The position numbers and the translations under genes are program-made. Shown here in pieces: positions 1 through 8,418 of a stretch of DNA of 32,354 nucleotides. The DNA comes from Chara braunii. Its lineage: Eukaryota; Streptophyta; Charophyceae; Charales; Characeae. Location of the stretch: positions 51,940-84,293 of the forward strand of contig BFEA01000233.1 of assembly GCA_003427395.1 (NCBI GenBank), in the 5' to 3' direction. Under the pieces are notes generated by a model, which saw only the letters and a list, made by a program, of their open reading frames with translations, ran no database searches and was not told where the DNA came from. How positions within the stretch are numbered: the stretch's first letter is position 1; each line of letters starts with the position of its first letter.

Positions 1-89
<89 letters not shown>

Positions 90-118
90 GTTTCTGTGTG
101 TGTGTGTGTGTGTGTCTC
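1..118. repeat. (TC)n then (GT)n microsatellite
   Basis: A pure TC dinucleotide tract runs from the window edge to about base 83, followed by an imperfect GT tract to about 115. It touches the window boundary, so its full length is unknown. Confidence 0.97.
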
Positions 119-175
119 GGAAACCCATTCTTCTACTACTCAGCAGCACACGTGCAAAAATGCTACTCTTGATCT

Positions 176-323
176 CAGCCAAATGGCGGAGAAAGATATC
201 CTCTTTGGACTGACCGACCCCAGGTAAATTCAGAGGTATGTTTACTCATCGGATTCTATCGGAATTCGAACTGAGGTCTGTTTTTCAACAGTTCATGGGT
301 GTACCAACTGAGCTGGGGCAGTC
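176..323 (-). mobile_element. tRNA-derived SINE, copy S1
   Basis: On the minus strand the 5' end reads AGCTCAGTTGGTACACC, close to a tRNA box A. About 35 nt later comes CAGTTCGAATTCC, close to box B (GGTTCGANTCC). A body of ~90 nt follows. The same body order (CTGAATTTACCTGGGG, GGTCAG, GATATCTTT) is found again at 7192-7330, which fixes this as a repeat family rather than a tRNA gene. No convincing A tail is visible. The internal boxes would serve RNA polymerase III; current activity cannot be judged. Confidence 0.72.
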
Positions 324-838
324 AGTACCAGATCATTTATGGTGTCAAAAAAAATTGAGTCAGCAATTACAAGCTGGTTAATCTTTAGCTTAATAATCCA
401 CTTGGAATGAATGCCGGCCATAGATTGAGAAGATCAATGGTCAGAAATAAAAGAACAGTTATGTGAACTGTATGCTTCTGAAATTTCGAAGTGCAGATAG
501 AAATTGTAAAGAAAAAAAAAAACAAGTTGGCTGACGAAATCCAGCAGGGGCACAGAGGTCCCCACTTTGAATTTCATAGATTCTCAGTTTCTGGCCATAA
601 TTGAGAAGAAGAACGATGGCCAGAAACCCAAAAAAAAAAAAAAGGGACCTCTGGGATCGTGCGCCCCAGGCGAGAGGTCTAATTTACTGCAGAAAAAAAA
701 AAAAAAAAAAAAAAAAAGGTTCCTCATTTCATTTCCGGCCGTAGATTCTAAACATCGAGGGAAATGCAGGGGCAAGGTGCCCTTGCACTGATGAAGAGAT
801 CACGTGGGCCGCCGCAAAGGTAGAGCTTGTATACGGAC
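324..838. repeat. A-rich intergenic region with degenerate repeated motif and hairpin
   Basis: No gene seen. Poly(A) tracts lie at 510-522, 630-643 and 693-717. A degenerate motif CCGGCCATAGATTGAGAAGA recurs near 414, 590 and 735. The middle copy is a hairpin: GTTTCTGGCCAT (587-598) and ATGGCCAGAAAC (616-627) are perfect 12-bp complements around a 17-nt loop. Short open frames here only read through the A tracts. Confidence 0.6.
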
Positions 839-1060
839 GGGCCTAGCTACGTTGGTACACACCTATGACATCTTGAAACACGGACCCCGAGTTCGAATCC
901 AGATGCTATCAGATGGCATACCTTCTTCCCCCGAATACAAAGTACGGTCATTATAGCTGAATTTGGCGCATCTTTCAGTCTAAATTCAGCTATAATGTCC
1001 GTACGTTGTATTCGGGGGAAGACTGTAGCCACGGTTTTGAGATGTCATCGTCCAACTCGC
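839..1060 (+). mobile_element. SINE copy S2 forming a long foldback
   Basis: TAGCTACGTTGGTAC (from about 845, box A-like) and GAGTTCGAATCC (box B) about 43 nt later give a tRNA-like head; the downstream CAGATGGCATACC matches S1. An inverted repeat follows: arms 924-964 and 982-1022 (41 bp, two mismatches, 17-nt loop). The right side then continues as an inverted piece of the SINE head (GAGATGTCAT at about 1040 mirrors ATGACATCTT at 866). The whole is best explained as two SINE copies in inverted orientation, the left one carrying ~50 nt around box B that the right one lacks. Confidence 0.65.
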
Positions 1061-1504
1061 CTGCCCGAGGCAATTCAAGAATGGCACTCATCTAAAAATT
1101 CATCATCTGGAGTTTCAAAAAAAAAATAAAAAAAATCATAATCTGGAGTCGAGCGTAGGTCGTTCCGATGAACAGTTCATGAGCGGAGCGATACTTGATT
1201 GATGCGCAGGTTGGTAGATTCACGCACCTTACCACGAGACGAAGCCCGTTCATACTCTGCCATCTCCGCACCATCAGGCAGTTCTTCACAGTCCCAGACT
1301 TCTCCTCCTCTCTCCCATCTCTCCCATCTCTCCCGTCTCCCCCATCGTCGTCGTACACGGCCCCGAATAAATGTGGAACGTGAAGCGCATGATTGCCCAT
1401 CCACTCCGCTTCTACGTTGAATGCGGACGCGTACAGACGATGACGAGAGGTCACGAGAACGAACCATGGCCAGACACGTGGCCTGCTGCCACCCCTCGAC
1501 AAAC

Positions 1505-1760
1505 CACTACCGGTAGGCCAATCAGAGGAGGAGCAGGTCGTTCCAGGTGGCGCCCAGAGATTATCTCGTGCTGACGTGGCGCCATCTGGCGGCTCGAGGG
1601 TTTCGAACTCAGGTCTAGTGCCGCCGCCGGTCGACAAAGCATTTGGCCGATCGAAGGAGGAAGAGCAGATCGTCCAACGTGGCGGCCAGAGATTGCCTGC
1701 TGCTGACGTGGCGCCATCTGGCGGCTCGAGGGTGTCAAACTCCGGTCTGTGTTTCAAAAG
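1505..1760. repeat. 132-bp tandem duplication containing SINE body
   Basis: Two consecutive copies with a 132-bp offset: the block at 1525-1562 recurs at 1657-1694, and GTGGCGCCATCTGGCGGCTC recurs at 1576 and 1708. On the minus strand each copy contains a box B-like stretch (GAGTTCGAAACCC near 1610; the weaker GAGTTTGACACCC near 1740). The SINE body was therefore duplicated with its flank. Confidence 0.85.
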
Positions 1761-1800
1761 GTCATGGGCGTAGCGACTGAGCTCCCCACCCGTGTGCCGG
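1700..1800 (-). mobile_element. tRNA-derived SINE, copy S3
   Basis: Minus strand: GGAGCTCAGTCGCTACGCCC (box A-like), then CATGACCTTTTGAAACACAG, then GAGTTTGACACCC (decayed box B) and CAGATGGC. These elements follow in the same order and spacing as in S1 and S2. It overlaps the second copy of the 132-bp tandem duplication. Confidence 0.65.
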
Positions 1801-2529
1801 AACAGCGCCACGTCACCCGCTTCCAGCATCCGTCGGCGCGCGTGCGTAAGCCACGTGGCAGTCTCGGCCGGCGGCGAGACGAAGCACCCGCCGGCTTCTT
1901 GGCGCCCTGAACCACACAGAACGTGGAAAAATTGACGCCCGGTTCCCGCGCCCCTGGACAGCCATCGCCAGTGGCATTGGCCGCCCGCAGGTCGGCCGAT
2001 CGACACCGTCCGCCGCCGAAGCGGAACCGGATCCCGCCGAAGCTGAACCGGAATCCACCCCCCATCGCCGCTTCTGTGCCGGATTTTCCTCCCCCATTTC
2101 CATTCCCACGCCTCGCGGCAACCTGTCAGGGGTTTGAGGGGTTTAAAGGGGTTGAGGGGGTCGTGGAATAGGCGCCACGCACTCGATTGCCTCGCCCTCG
2201 GTCCAAAACTTCCCGCCAAATCACATTTGACCCCGCTGATCGCTCGGCACGGGCGGACGAGAATCTTTGAAGAGGCCATGAATGACACGCCACGTGTATG
2301 ATACCCGCTCGTCGCCCGTCGTTGTCGTCGTCGACGGCGGCGGCTTCTCGCTGATGCCTCAGAACGACTCCTGGGATGCGATTGGACCGTTGAGGCCCGC
2401 CCTTCAACTTCAAAAAAGCACCCACAGTGACAGTTCACACTGATAAGCAAATAACGCCCCCCTTTCCTGCGGGTTTACCGCGGCCATGGCATGGCTTGTG
2501 AAGGTGTTGAGATGTGAAATGAAATTGGG

Positions 2530-2790
2530 AAAAAATAATAATAATATAAATAAATAAATAAATAAAATTGCGGAGTTACCAATCCGCCTATCTCTGAACT
2601 GTTGAAATATATAGACTGAGTTCGAGCACCTCCGAAGTCGAATGACTAAACGCTGGACCCGATTTCCAGCAGGTGCGGCTTCCCACCAATAGACTGGAGC
2701 AACCAGGAAACCTGATAGGGGGGGATGCTCGTATCACCTCTCCTAGCAGATTTCCCGTTTAAAAAAAATAAATAAATAAGTAAATAAAAC
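2530..2790 (+). mobile_element. tRNA-derived SINE, copy S5, with A-rich tail
   Basis: GAACTGTTGAAA and AGTTCGAGCACC (about 2597-2632) match the central part of S1 in order. The 5' head is too diverged to show a clear box A. The body ends at TTTCCCGTTT followed by an A-rich tail (AAATAAATAAATAAG, 2760-2790). A similar A-rich tract (2530-2568) precedes the element, which may reflect insertion into an A-rich site. Confidence 0.55.
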
Positions 2791-2814
2791 GATCTTCAAT
2801 TACCTAATGCCAGG

Positions 2815-2912
2815 GCAAGGTCCCACTTGCGCAAATTAGGAGATTTCGGCCGTTGATCTTTGCTATCTACGGTCAGTATCTCTTAATTCGTGCAACTGGG
2901 ACCTAGCCCCCG
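2815..2912 (+). mobile_element. ~100-bp MITE with 30-bp terminal inverted repeats, copy 1
   Basis: The termini GGGCAAGGTCCCACTTGCGC and, as reverse complement of the other end, GGGCTAGGTCCCAGTTGCAC are inverted repeats of about 30 bp with a short unique core (TTCGGCCGTTGATCTTTGC). The same element occurs inverted at 3398-3496. There is no coding capacity; it would need a transposase in trans. I could not define a clean TSD, so superfamily assignment is open. Confidence 0.8.
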
Positions 2913-3236
2913 GTCATATCTATTTTCTCTCACCTCACGTTCTGCCCGGCCCACACCGGCGGCCCCAACCTGCACCCTAAACCCTACGAGGGCACAGGGG
3001 CAAATATGGCCCCGTTACCTCCCTCCACCGAGAGAGGTAAGCTCCCTTTTAGGGGGGAAAAAACAAAATAAAATTGCGTAGTCGGTACTGTACAAGTCAG
3101 CGTCGGTAACGGACGACAGCGGGCGCGGTCCCAACACCAAAGAGGCTTGGGCGCAGAAAAGCAGGTCAATTTGCGATTTTCTGCACGTATGCACAAACGC
3201 GTCCAGATTCAAGCGCGGAATCCAATCCTCTTTGCT

Positions 3237-3391
3237 GGTGTGGCCTCGCCCTTATGGCGATTTTCTAAATGTTATGGCGATTTTCTAAATGTTTCCTGCC
3301 CAAACTCATCCAGGTTCAAGCGTTGAATCCAATCACTTGCATAAAAAATAAAAATAAAAGAATCCAATCACTTTCAACCAGCAATAGACGC
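3237..3391. repeat. Short direct repeats, including a 20-bp tandem duplication
   Basis: TTATGGCGATTTTCTAAATG is present twice back to back (3252-3271, 3272-3291). The phrase GTGTGGCCTCGCCCTTA occurs at 3238 and again near 3568, each preceded by GAATCCAATC, so a segment flanking the second MITE copy was duplicated. No gene. Confidence 0.8.
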
Positions 3392-3397
3392 GTCTCG

Positions 3398-3496
3398 GGG
3401 CTAGGTCCCACTTGCACGAATTAAGAGATACTGACCGTATAGAGCAAAGATCAACGGCCGAAATCTCCTAATTTGCGCAAGTGGGACCTTGCCCCC
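3398..3496 (-). mobile_element. ~100-bp MITE, copy 2 (inverted relative to copy 1)
   Basis: Reverse complement of the 2815-2912 element along its full length, with a few substitutions and the same ~30-bp terminal inverted repeats. The two copies, about 490 bp apart, could pair as a ~100-bp stem in a transcript crossing both. Confidence 0.8.
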
Positions 3497-3499
3497 GGT

Positions 3500-5130
3500 T
3501 AGCCCTCGTTGACTGCGTCGTTGCCCCAAAGCGCAAAGATCGAATCCAATCACTCTCACTACCCGTAGTGTGGCCTCGCCCTTACAATGACCACGCCCCA
3601 CTGCCTTGTAGTGGGTACGGCACGGCCATCGCAACAGACAACGTCTGCAACGACCATGGCCCAATACTGCTATGCTCGTGCTAAGCTGCCCATAGCACGA
3701 ACTTAGCGCTACCTATCGTGAAGGCCTCATCTTGTCCTGGGTTAGGCTCCACTGAAGTATGCTAGATCAACATCCCAGGATCCAAAATGAGTGGATTTTG
3801 ACCTCCTCAGATTGGCCCTAGGATCTCCCTGCAAAGAGGCCTGGCCATAGTCCAGTGAGGGCTGACCTGCCCGCCATACCAGGATCGATGTCCATGGCTG
3901 AAAGGGTTAGGAGTAGAGGGGGGAGTTGGGATAGAATCACATGCAATGCAAGGCCCTCCTGGCAAAGATGGCAAAATGGCTATTTTGGGGAACATCAGCC
4001 AGCTGGCTAGCAATTGCGCCTGAGCAACTCAGAAGACTGGTCCCAGACACAAGGACATCCATTTTCATTAGCGAACAGAACATGGTTGATCCCTACAGGA
4101 GGTAAGGGTCAGGGTCGTCAATCGCCCAGAAAACAAGCCACAAGGATCTGAAAAGTTATGGCTTTTAGCCTAGTCTGAGGGCAGCCTCTTTTTGGAAACA
4201 GGAGCATTGCCAATGGGCGCAGGGTAATCCTCTTCGCCTAACGGACATCCTGGATGTCTGCCTAAAGAGGTGTTCTAAGGGTGGCTGGCATATTGGACTT
4301 ACAACGGGATGAATGGGAAAATGTGTGGCTAACTTTGGGAAAAGGCTCCCTATACCCGTAATCTAAAGAAGGATATACTCGTAAACAATCTGATCTATAA
4401 ACAACGATCCTTAGGAGAGGGTGGAGAGTTCCACTAGCGAAGTAGATACAGTTTTGGAATGAACAAGATTTGATAGGCCAGGAACGGAAGGTCAATAATA
4501 AGCATTTACCTTTTTGTTATCAACATCGTACGGTGACAGGGCATGTCCTAACCTGACGTAATAGGTGAAGAAAGATCCGTGGAGAGATAACGGAAGGTAA
4601 ATGCTTACCCTGTACGTGTACTAGAGCATCTACATATAGATTGTTGGGTGTATAAGCATATGCAGTATTATGCACCAGTATGAGATATTGCCTTTGTTCT
4701 TTGAATGAATGTACGAGCTTACACCTACCTCAAAAAAACGGCCAAAGAACAGTCGAAGGGACGATGAACCACGATGAACCTAAACAATTACAAATGACTA
4801 CTATACTCCTAAAGAAGAGTGTTTATCCAAGCTGGTCACGGTCGTGAACGACATATGGATGTAATACTCTAATAGCAATAAGAATAATACCAACAAGAAT
4901 ATTATAACATAGATAAAATGGTTAAGGTTTTTCAAAGGCAGTTATTTTTTGTCTTAGTACACTTATCCACTTGTACATAAAGATTTCAATTTTGCTTCCA
5001 AAAGGTAACGCTGATATCAAAAAGCTTTAATATCAAGCACCTTGACAGTAAAAAGTAAGAAGAAAATTATGACGCTAATTGTAAAACTCATCTAAACTTG
5101 AAACTACGGTAGATCAAGGTTGTTTTTTCA
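3500..5130. other. Unassigned region without recognisable gene
   Basis: Moderate GC, becoming AT-rich after 4650. No frame is long or recognisable. Two inverted repeats are visible: GACATCC/GGATGTC at 4244-4258 with a 1-nt centre, and a pair of ~20-bp arms starting AAGCATTTACCTT (4500-4520 and 4587-4606) separated by 66 bp. The latter may be a small degenerate foldback element. Confidence 0.5.
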
Positions 5131-5133
5131 AGC

Positions 5134-5224
5134 GCCCGGGTACCCAACTTGTGCCCGGATACACGCCCGACTGCCCGGCCAGGCATGACCCCCTCCTTGG
5201 CAGGGTTCCAGGCAGCCCGAGTGG

Positions 5225-5310
<86 letters not shown>
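5134..5310. repeat. GC-rich stretch followed by long poly(A)
   Basis: 5134-5222 is rich in GCCCGG motifs (GCGCCCGGGTACCC, CGCCCGACTGCCCGG), similar in style to the ends of hAT-like elements further right but without definable termini. It is followed by about 86 nt of almost pure A (5225-5310) with single interruptions. The Lys/Phe-homopolymer frames across it are artefacts. Confidence 0.75.
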
Positions 5311-5311
<1 letters not shown>

Positions 5312-5453
5312 CAAAAACAGCAACGACTCTTTGGACGTAAAAGCAGCTGGATACAGAATCTTGAGTACATGTGAGAGTGCCCTGTTGGTTGCAACTGTCA
5401 GTTATCCGTGGACAACGCCCTGCCTCGTCGGCAGGGCACTAAAACTAAGAAGT

Positions 5454-5695
5454 AAAAAAAAAAAAAAAAACACAAAAAAAAAAAAACGAAACTATCGATG
5501 ATTCTCGGCAGATGCATTCCTGGAGGCACTGCTGTGAGCACAGTTCCTTCGTGGCTTTCCCCAATGTCCTTCCTTTCAACTCTACACTGTCTACAGTTTC
5601 TTTTTTCTTTTTTCTTTTTTCTTTTTTCTTTTTTCTTTTTTCTTTTTTCTTTTTTTTTTTTCCTTTCTTTTCCTTTTTTCTTTTTTTTTCTCTGA
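5454..5695. repeat. Poly(A) tracts and (TTTTTTC)n heptamer array
   Basis: A tracts lie at 5454-5470 and 5474-5485. From about 5599 to 5690 the heptamer TTTTTTC repeats, turning into T-rich sequence at the end. No coding meaning. Confidence 0.9.
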
Positions 5696-5699
5696 TCGG

Positions 5700-6045
5700 G
5701 CCCACAAGGCCCAAATGTTTTGTTTTTGCCAACCCTCGCCCGGACCCCCGAACTTTGCGCTTGACGTCATTTTCCCAAATGGGACTACAGCTTGGAAAGG
5801 TAGTGGTGGTTTAAAAGGGAACAAATTTCACACCTTTACGATCCATTCGTTGATGAGCCCATGCTAGCCTCTCATGAGAGAGGTGAAAGTTGCGAAGGTG
5901 CTTGTCCAGCTGAAGCTGCTCCACATTTTTTACCAAGTCCAACGGTGTTTCTGCAACTGCCAATGGTTCCATCTGCCCATCCACAACAGCAAAACCACAT
6001 CAATCGGTTAAACTCCCCTTCCTTCCTGACCATCACCAGACCTGC
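5700..6045. other. Unique-looking intergenic sequence, no gene seen
   Basis: Mixed composition. A frame is open on the plus strand (5861-6391), but half of it is the CA microsatellite and the remainder has no recognisable domain. Confidence 0.5.
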
Positions 6046-6052
6046 ATGCACG

Positions 6053-6123
<71 letters not shown>
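6046..6123. repeat. (CA)n microsatellite
   Basis: About 37 CA units, nearly perfect, preceded by GCACGCACG. Confidence 0.97.
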
Positions 6124-6125
<2 letters not shown>

Positions 6126-6620
6126 TCATTTTATTTTACTTTTTTGTATATCTGTTCCCTCTCTGTTCCCTCCGTGCTCTCTTCAGTGTCCAAGGCCAGC
6201 ACCTTCAAGATGTGCCAAACAGTCAGTGCCCATTTGTTAGGACTGCCTGGCGGACTGCTGTATCCGGGATGCCTGTGCTCTGTGTGTTTCCTGGTGGTGA
6301 CAGACATTCGTCTTGTGGGTTCTTGGTTGTTGTTGATGGTTGGGTGAACCTACATTCTGGCAGTACAAATATCTGCATACCATGTGAGTAGGTGATAGTC
6401 CACTTTTATCCTGGCTGCATCCATGGGTTTCTGTGTTGTCGCTGTCCGCTTGCTTTCCTGCGTGTCTTGCTGAGTTGCTGTGTTGCATGCCATGTGTCTT
6501 CCTGCGCTGTTATGGGTCATGCCACGTGCCTTGCTGTGTTGTTCTGGCCCCGCCCTCCTGCCCCCTTGCCTGCCTGTCCACCCACCTGCATTGCTATATG
6601 CTGTCTATTGCATTCCGAGC
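6124..6620. other. Intergenic sequence, no gene seen
   Basis: C/T-rich, with recurring TTGCTGTGTTG and CATGCCA words that prefigure the tandem repeats to the right. Several frames are open, but they overlap and look compositional. Confidence 0.45.
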
Positions 6621-6623
6621 TGT

Positions 6624-6895
6624 GGGCTCTGCTGTGTTGCTGTGTACCCGCCTGCCTACCTGCCCGCCCTCCCGCTATGCCTTGCTATAAGTTGCCTTGC
6701 TATAAGCTGCCTTGCTATAAGCTGCCTTGCTATAAGTTAGTCTTGCTATCTGTGTTGCGGGCTCCGCCGTGTTGCTGTGTACCCACCTGCCTACCTGCCC
6801 GCCCCCCCGCTATGACTTGCTATAAGTTGCCTTGGCTATAAGTTGGCTTGCTATAAGCTGCCTTGCTATAAGCTGCCTTGCTATAAGCTGCCTTG
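6624..6895. repeat. 135-bp tandem duplication holding a 15-bp minisatellite
   Basis: Higher-order repeat: GCTGTGTTGCTGTGTACCC-like sequence at 6624-6650 recurs at 6759-6785 (offset 135 bp). Each is followed by an array of the 15-mer CCTTGCTATAAGCTG, about four units at 6678-6740 and five at 6813-6890. The units carry small substitutions. Confidence 0.9.
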
Positions 6896-7026
6896 GTCAT
6901 GCTGCGCTGCACGCTTTCTGATGTTTGTGTACTCGCAACAGGGGTTGAAGCAGGTTGGTTATGACTCAAAGAATTGTCAGGAGATTCTGCAGATTGGCAT
7001 TGGTTCAGGGCCTTGACACACCACTC

Positions 7027-7097
7027 ACCAAATGCCAACATTTTGAATGCATCTGGAACAGGTGTTTGTCTTTATACATTCAAAATGTTGGCCTTTG
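7027..7097. repeat. Short foldback (hairpin)
   Basis: GCCAACATTTTGAATG (7034-7049) is the exact reverse complement of 7077-7092. After one mismatch the pairing extends by CAAA/TTTG (7029-7032 with 7094-7097). The loop is 27 nt. No coding frame uses it. Confidence 0.9.
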
Positions 7098-7179
7098 ACA
7101 AGCGGTCCAGCCAGCCCCCTCAGCCTCCCAATGAATGCGTCAGTGCAAGTCCGACGAACAGTCTGTCAATACCCCGTAT

Positions 7180-7330
7180 CTTTTTTTTTTTTTAAAAGGG
7201 CGACAGCCTTGAGATATCATCTTTGCGCTGACCAGCCCCAGGTAATTCAGAATTACTTGATTCGGTTCATCTGATTGCCTTGGGTCTCTATTTCAACACT
7301 TCACTGAGTGTACGGACCGATCTAGGCCCA
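7180..7330 (-). mobile_element. tRNA-derived SINE, copy S4, with poly(A) tail
   Basis: Minus strand: AAGTGTTGAAATAGAGACCC, then TCTGAATTACCTGGGG, GGTCAG and GATGATATCT, the same order as S1. It ends in TTTT and then a 12-nt A tail (plus-strand T run 7180-7191). Box B is eroded. The tail at the 3' end of the minus-strand unit supports retrotransposition. Confidence 0.7.
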
Positions 7331-7645
7331 TAGGTCTCTGTACCATTCTGTGTGGTCTTTCCGTCCATCTTCATACAGCCACACTCGAAGCATAGAGTCT
7401 GGCGTTGCTGACTCTGACGTTGCTCTTACTGCTGTGCGTAATAGTCCCACCCGTTTCCTATCTTCCATCTGCGGAAATGTGCTTCAGAGCAGGGATTCCT
7501 GCAATTTTTCAGGCTGCAATTTTTCCGTTTGCTTCACAAAAGTGCGCTCTTTTAGTTGTGATTCATATGTGACAGTAAAGAAGATTGTGAGGTAAATCTG
7601 GTTCAATTTTCTGTCTACTCATCTGGGTAGACAAGCAGTTGTCGT

Positions 7646-7648
<3 letters not shown>
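7331..7648. other. Intergenic sequence, no gene seen
   Basis: Unique-looking sequence with one 81-codon plus-strand frame (7350-7595) that shows no recognisable features. Confidence 0.4.
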
Positions 7649-7700
<52 letters not shown>

Positions 7701-7728
7701 NATGGAAAAAAAAAAAAAAAAAAAAAAA
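7649..7728. repeat. (TC)n, ambiguous base N, then poly(A)
   Basis: A TC tract runs to 7700. There is one undetermined base at 7701, then ATGG and about 23 A. The N between two low-complexity tracts, exactly where the left hAT-like element loses its outer end, suggests an assembly join or uncertain consensus. Confidence 0.9.
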
Positions 7729-8402
7729 CACACCAAGTTTTCAAAACATTTCGAAAAATAAAATATATTATAGAGAAAAATCAACTAAATAACATTTGCC
7801 TGGGCACTACATCCAAATTATTTACCAAATTTGAATTAAAAATCAAATACAGAAAATAAACACTATGATAAAAATAAAATAAAAATAAAAAGATAATTAA
7901 AATGAGTAAGTGTGCCAGCACCTTTTCGACACCCCCCTCTTTGCCGATTTTTAATTATTTTTTGGAATTGAAAAATGCCCTGAAACTTTACAGATATGTA
8001 GTTTACATAATCAATAACTCATTAAAATTTTTTAGGCCCCGAAATAAAGTGAAAACAAAAGTGAAAATAAAAGTGAAAACAAAAGTGAAAACAAAAGTGA
8101 AAACAAAAGTGAAAACAAAAGTGAAAACAAAAGTGAAAAAAAACAAATAGTTAGTGGGCGAGCACGTTTTGACACCCCCATCTTTGACGATTTTTAATGT
8201 TGTTTTGGCTTAGCAGAATGGTTTCAAAATTTATAGGCATGTAGGTTACATTAAAGAGAACTGAAAAAAAAACAAATCAGAAAAAAAACTTATTTTTAGG
8301 CCCCGAAATAGTTTTTGGCGGGGGCTGAACCTGGAGGTGTTCTGCCCCCGAACGGGACCCCGAATGCCCGAACATTCGAGGTCCAGCCCGGGGGTAACCC
8401 TG
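7729..8402 (-). mobile_element. hAT-like non-autonomous element, copy H1 (outer end missing)
   Basis: Minus orientation. The inner terminus read outward is CAGGGTTACCCCCGGGCTGG, with subterminal CGAACGTTCGG-like palindromes. The body matches the right-hand copy at 8419-9155 along its length. It has two diverged internal modules, each carrying GACACCCCCNTCTTTGNCG, ATTTTTAAT and a GGCCCCGAAATA end (about 7905-8050 and 8160-8312). The outer end stops in poly(A) next to the N at 7701, so the second terminal repeat is absent. CAGGG-type ends with 8-bp TSDs point to the hAT superfamily. No transposase. Confidence 0.8.
8047..8140. repeat. 12-bp minisatellite (GTGAAAACAAAA)n inside H1
   Basis: About eight units of GTGAAAACAAAA. 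The equivalent position in the copies at 8419-9155 and 23573-24282 holds only one or two units, so the array expanded in this copy after insertion. Confidence 0.9.
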
Positions 8403-8418
8403 TATATATATATATATA
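8403..8418. repeat. (TA)8 spacer between head-to-head elements
   Basis: Sixteen bases of pure TA separate the CAGGG termini of H1 and H2. This is consistent with two adjacent 8-bp TSDs of TATATATA, or with two insertions into one TA tract. Confidence 0.75.

Larger units (their letters stand above)
1092..2450. other. GC-rich region with long fortuitous open frames
   Basis: From about 1240 to 2420 the sequence is strongly GC-rich, and long frames are open on both strands at once, the longest 452 codons on the minus strand. That frame runs through SINE-derived sequence and a 132-bp tandem duplication. It translates to low-complexity Arg/Ser/Pro-rich sequence with no domain I recognise, and overlapping frames look equally good. 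I therefore do not call a gene. Transcript evidence could overturn this. Confidence 0.55.

Noticed and set aside
839-925. A functional tRNA gene at S2
   Set aside because: Box-like motifs are present, but no acceptor stem or anticodon arm can be formed and the sequence belongs to a repeated SINE family.
1092-2450. 452-codon minus-strand open frame
   Set aside because: It runs through SINE sequence and a 132-bp tandem duplication in GC-rich DNA, has equally long overlapping frames and shows no domain.
2975-2990. CACCCTAAACCCTAC resembling plant telomere repeat
   Set aside because: Only about two units, no array; chance or a trivial interstitial trace.
5114-5501. Lys-rich and Phe-rich open frames
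   Set aside because: They are translations of poly(A) and poly(T) tracts.
8047-8140. CRISPR-like array
   Set aside because: The 12-bp units are contiguous with no spacers; it is a minisatellite inside a eukaryotic transposon.
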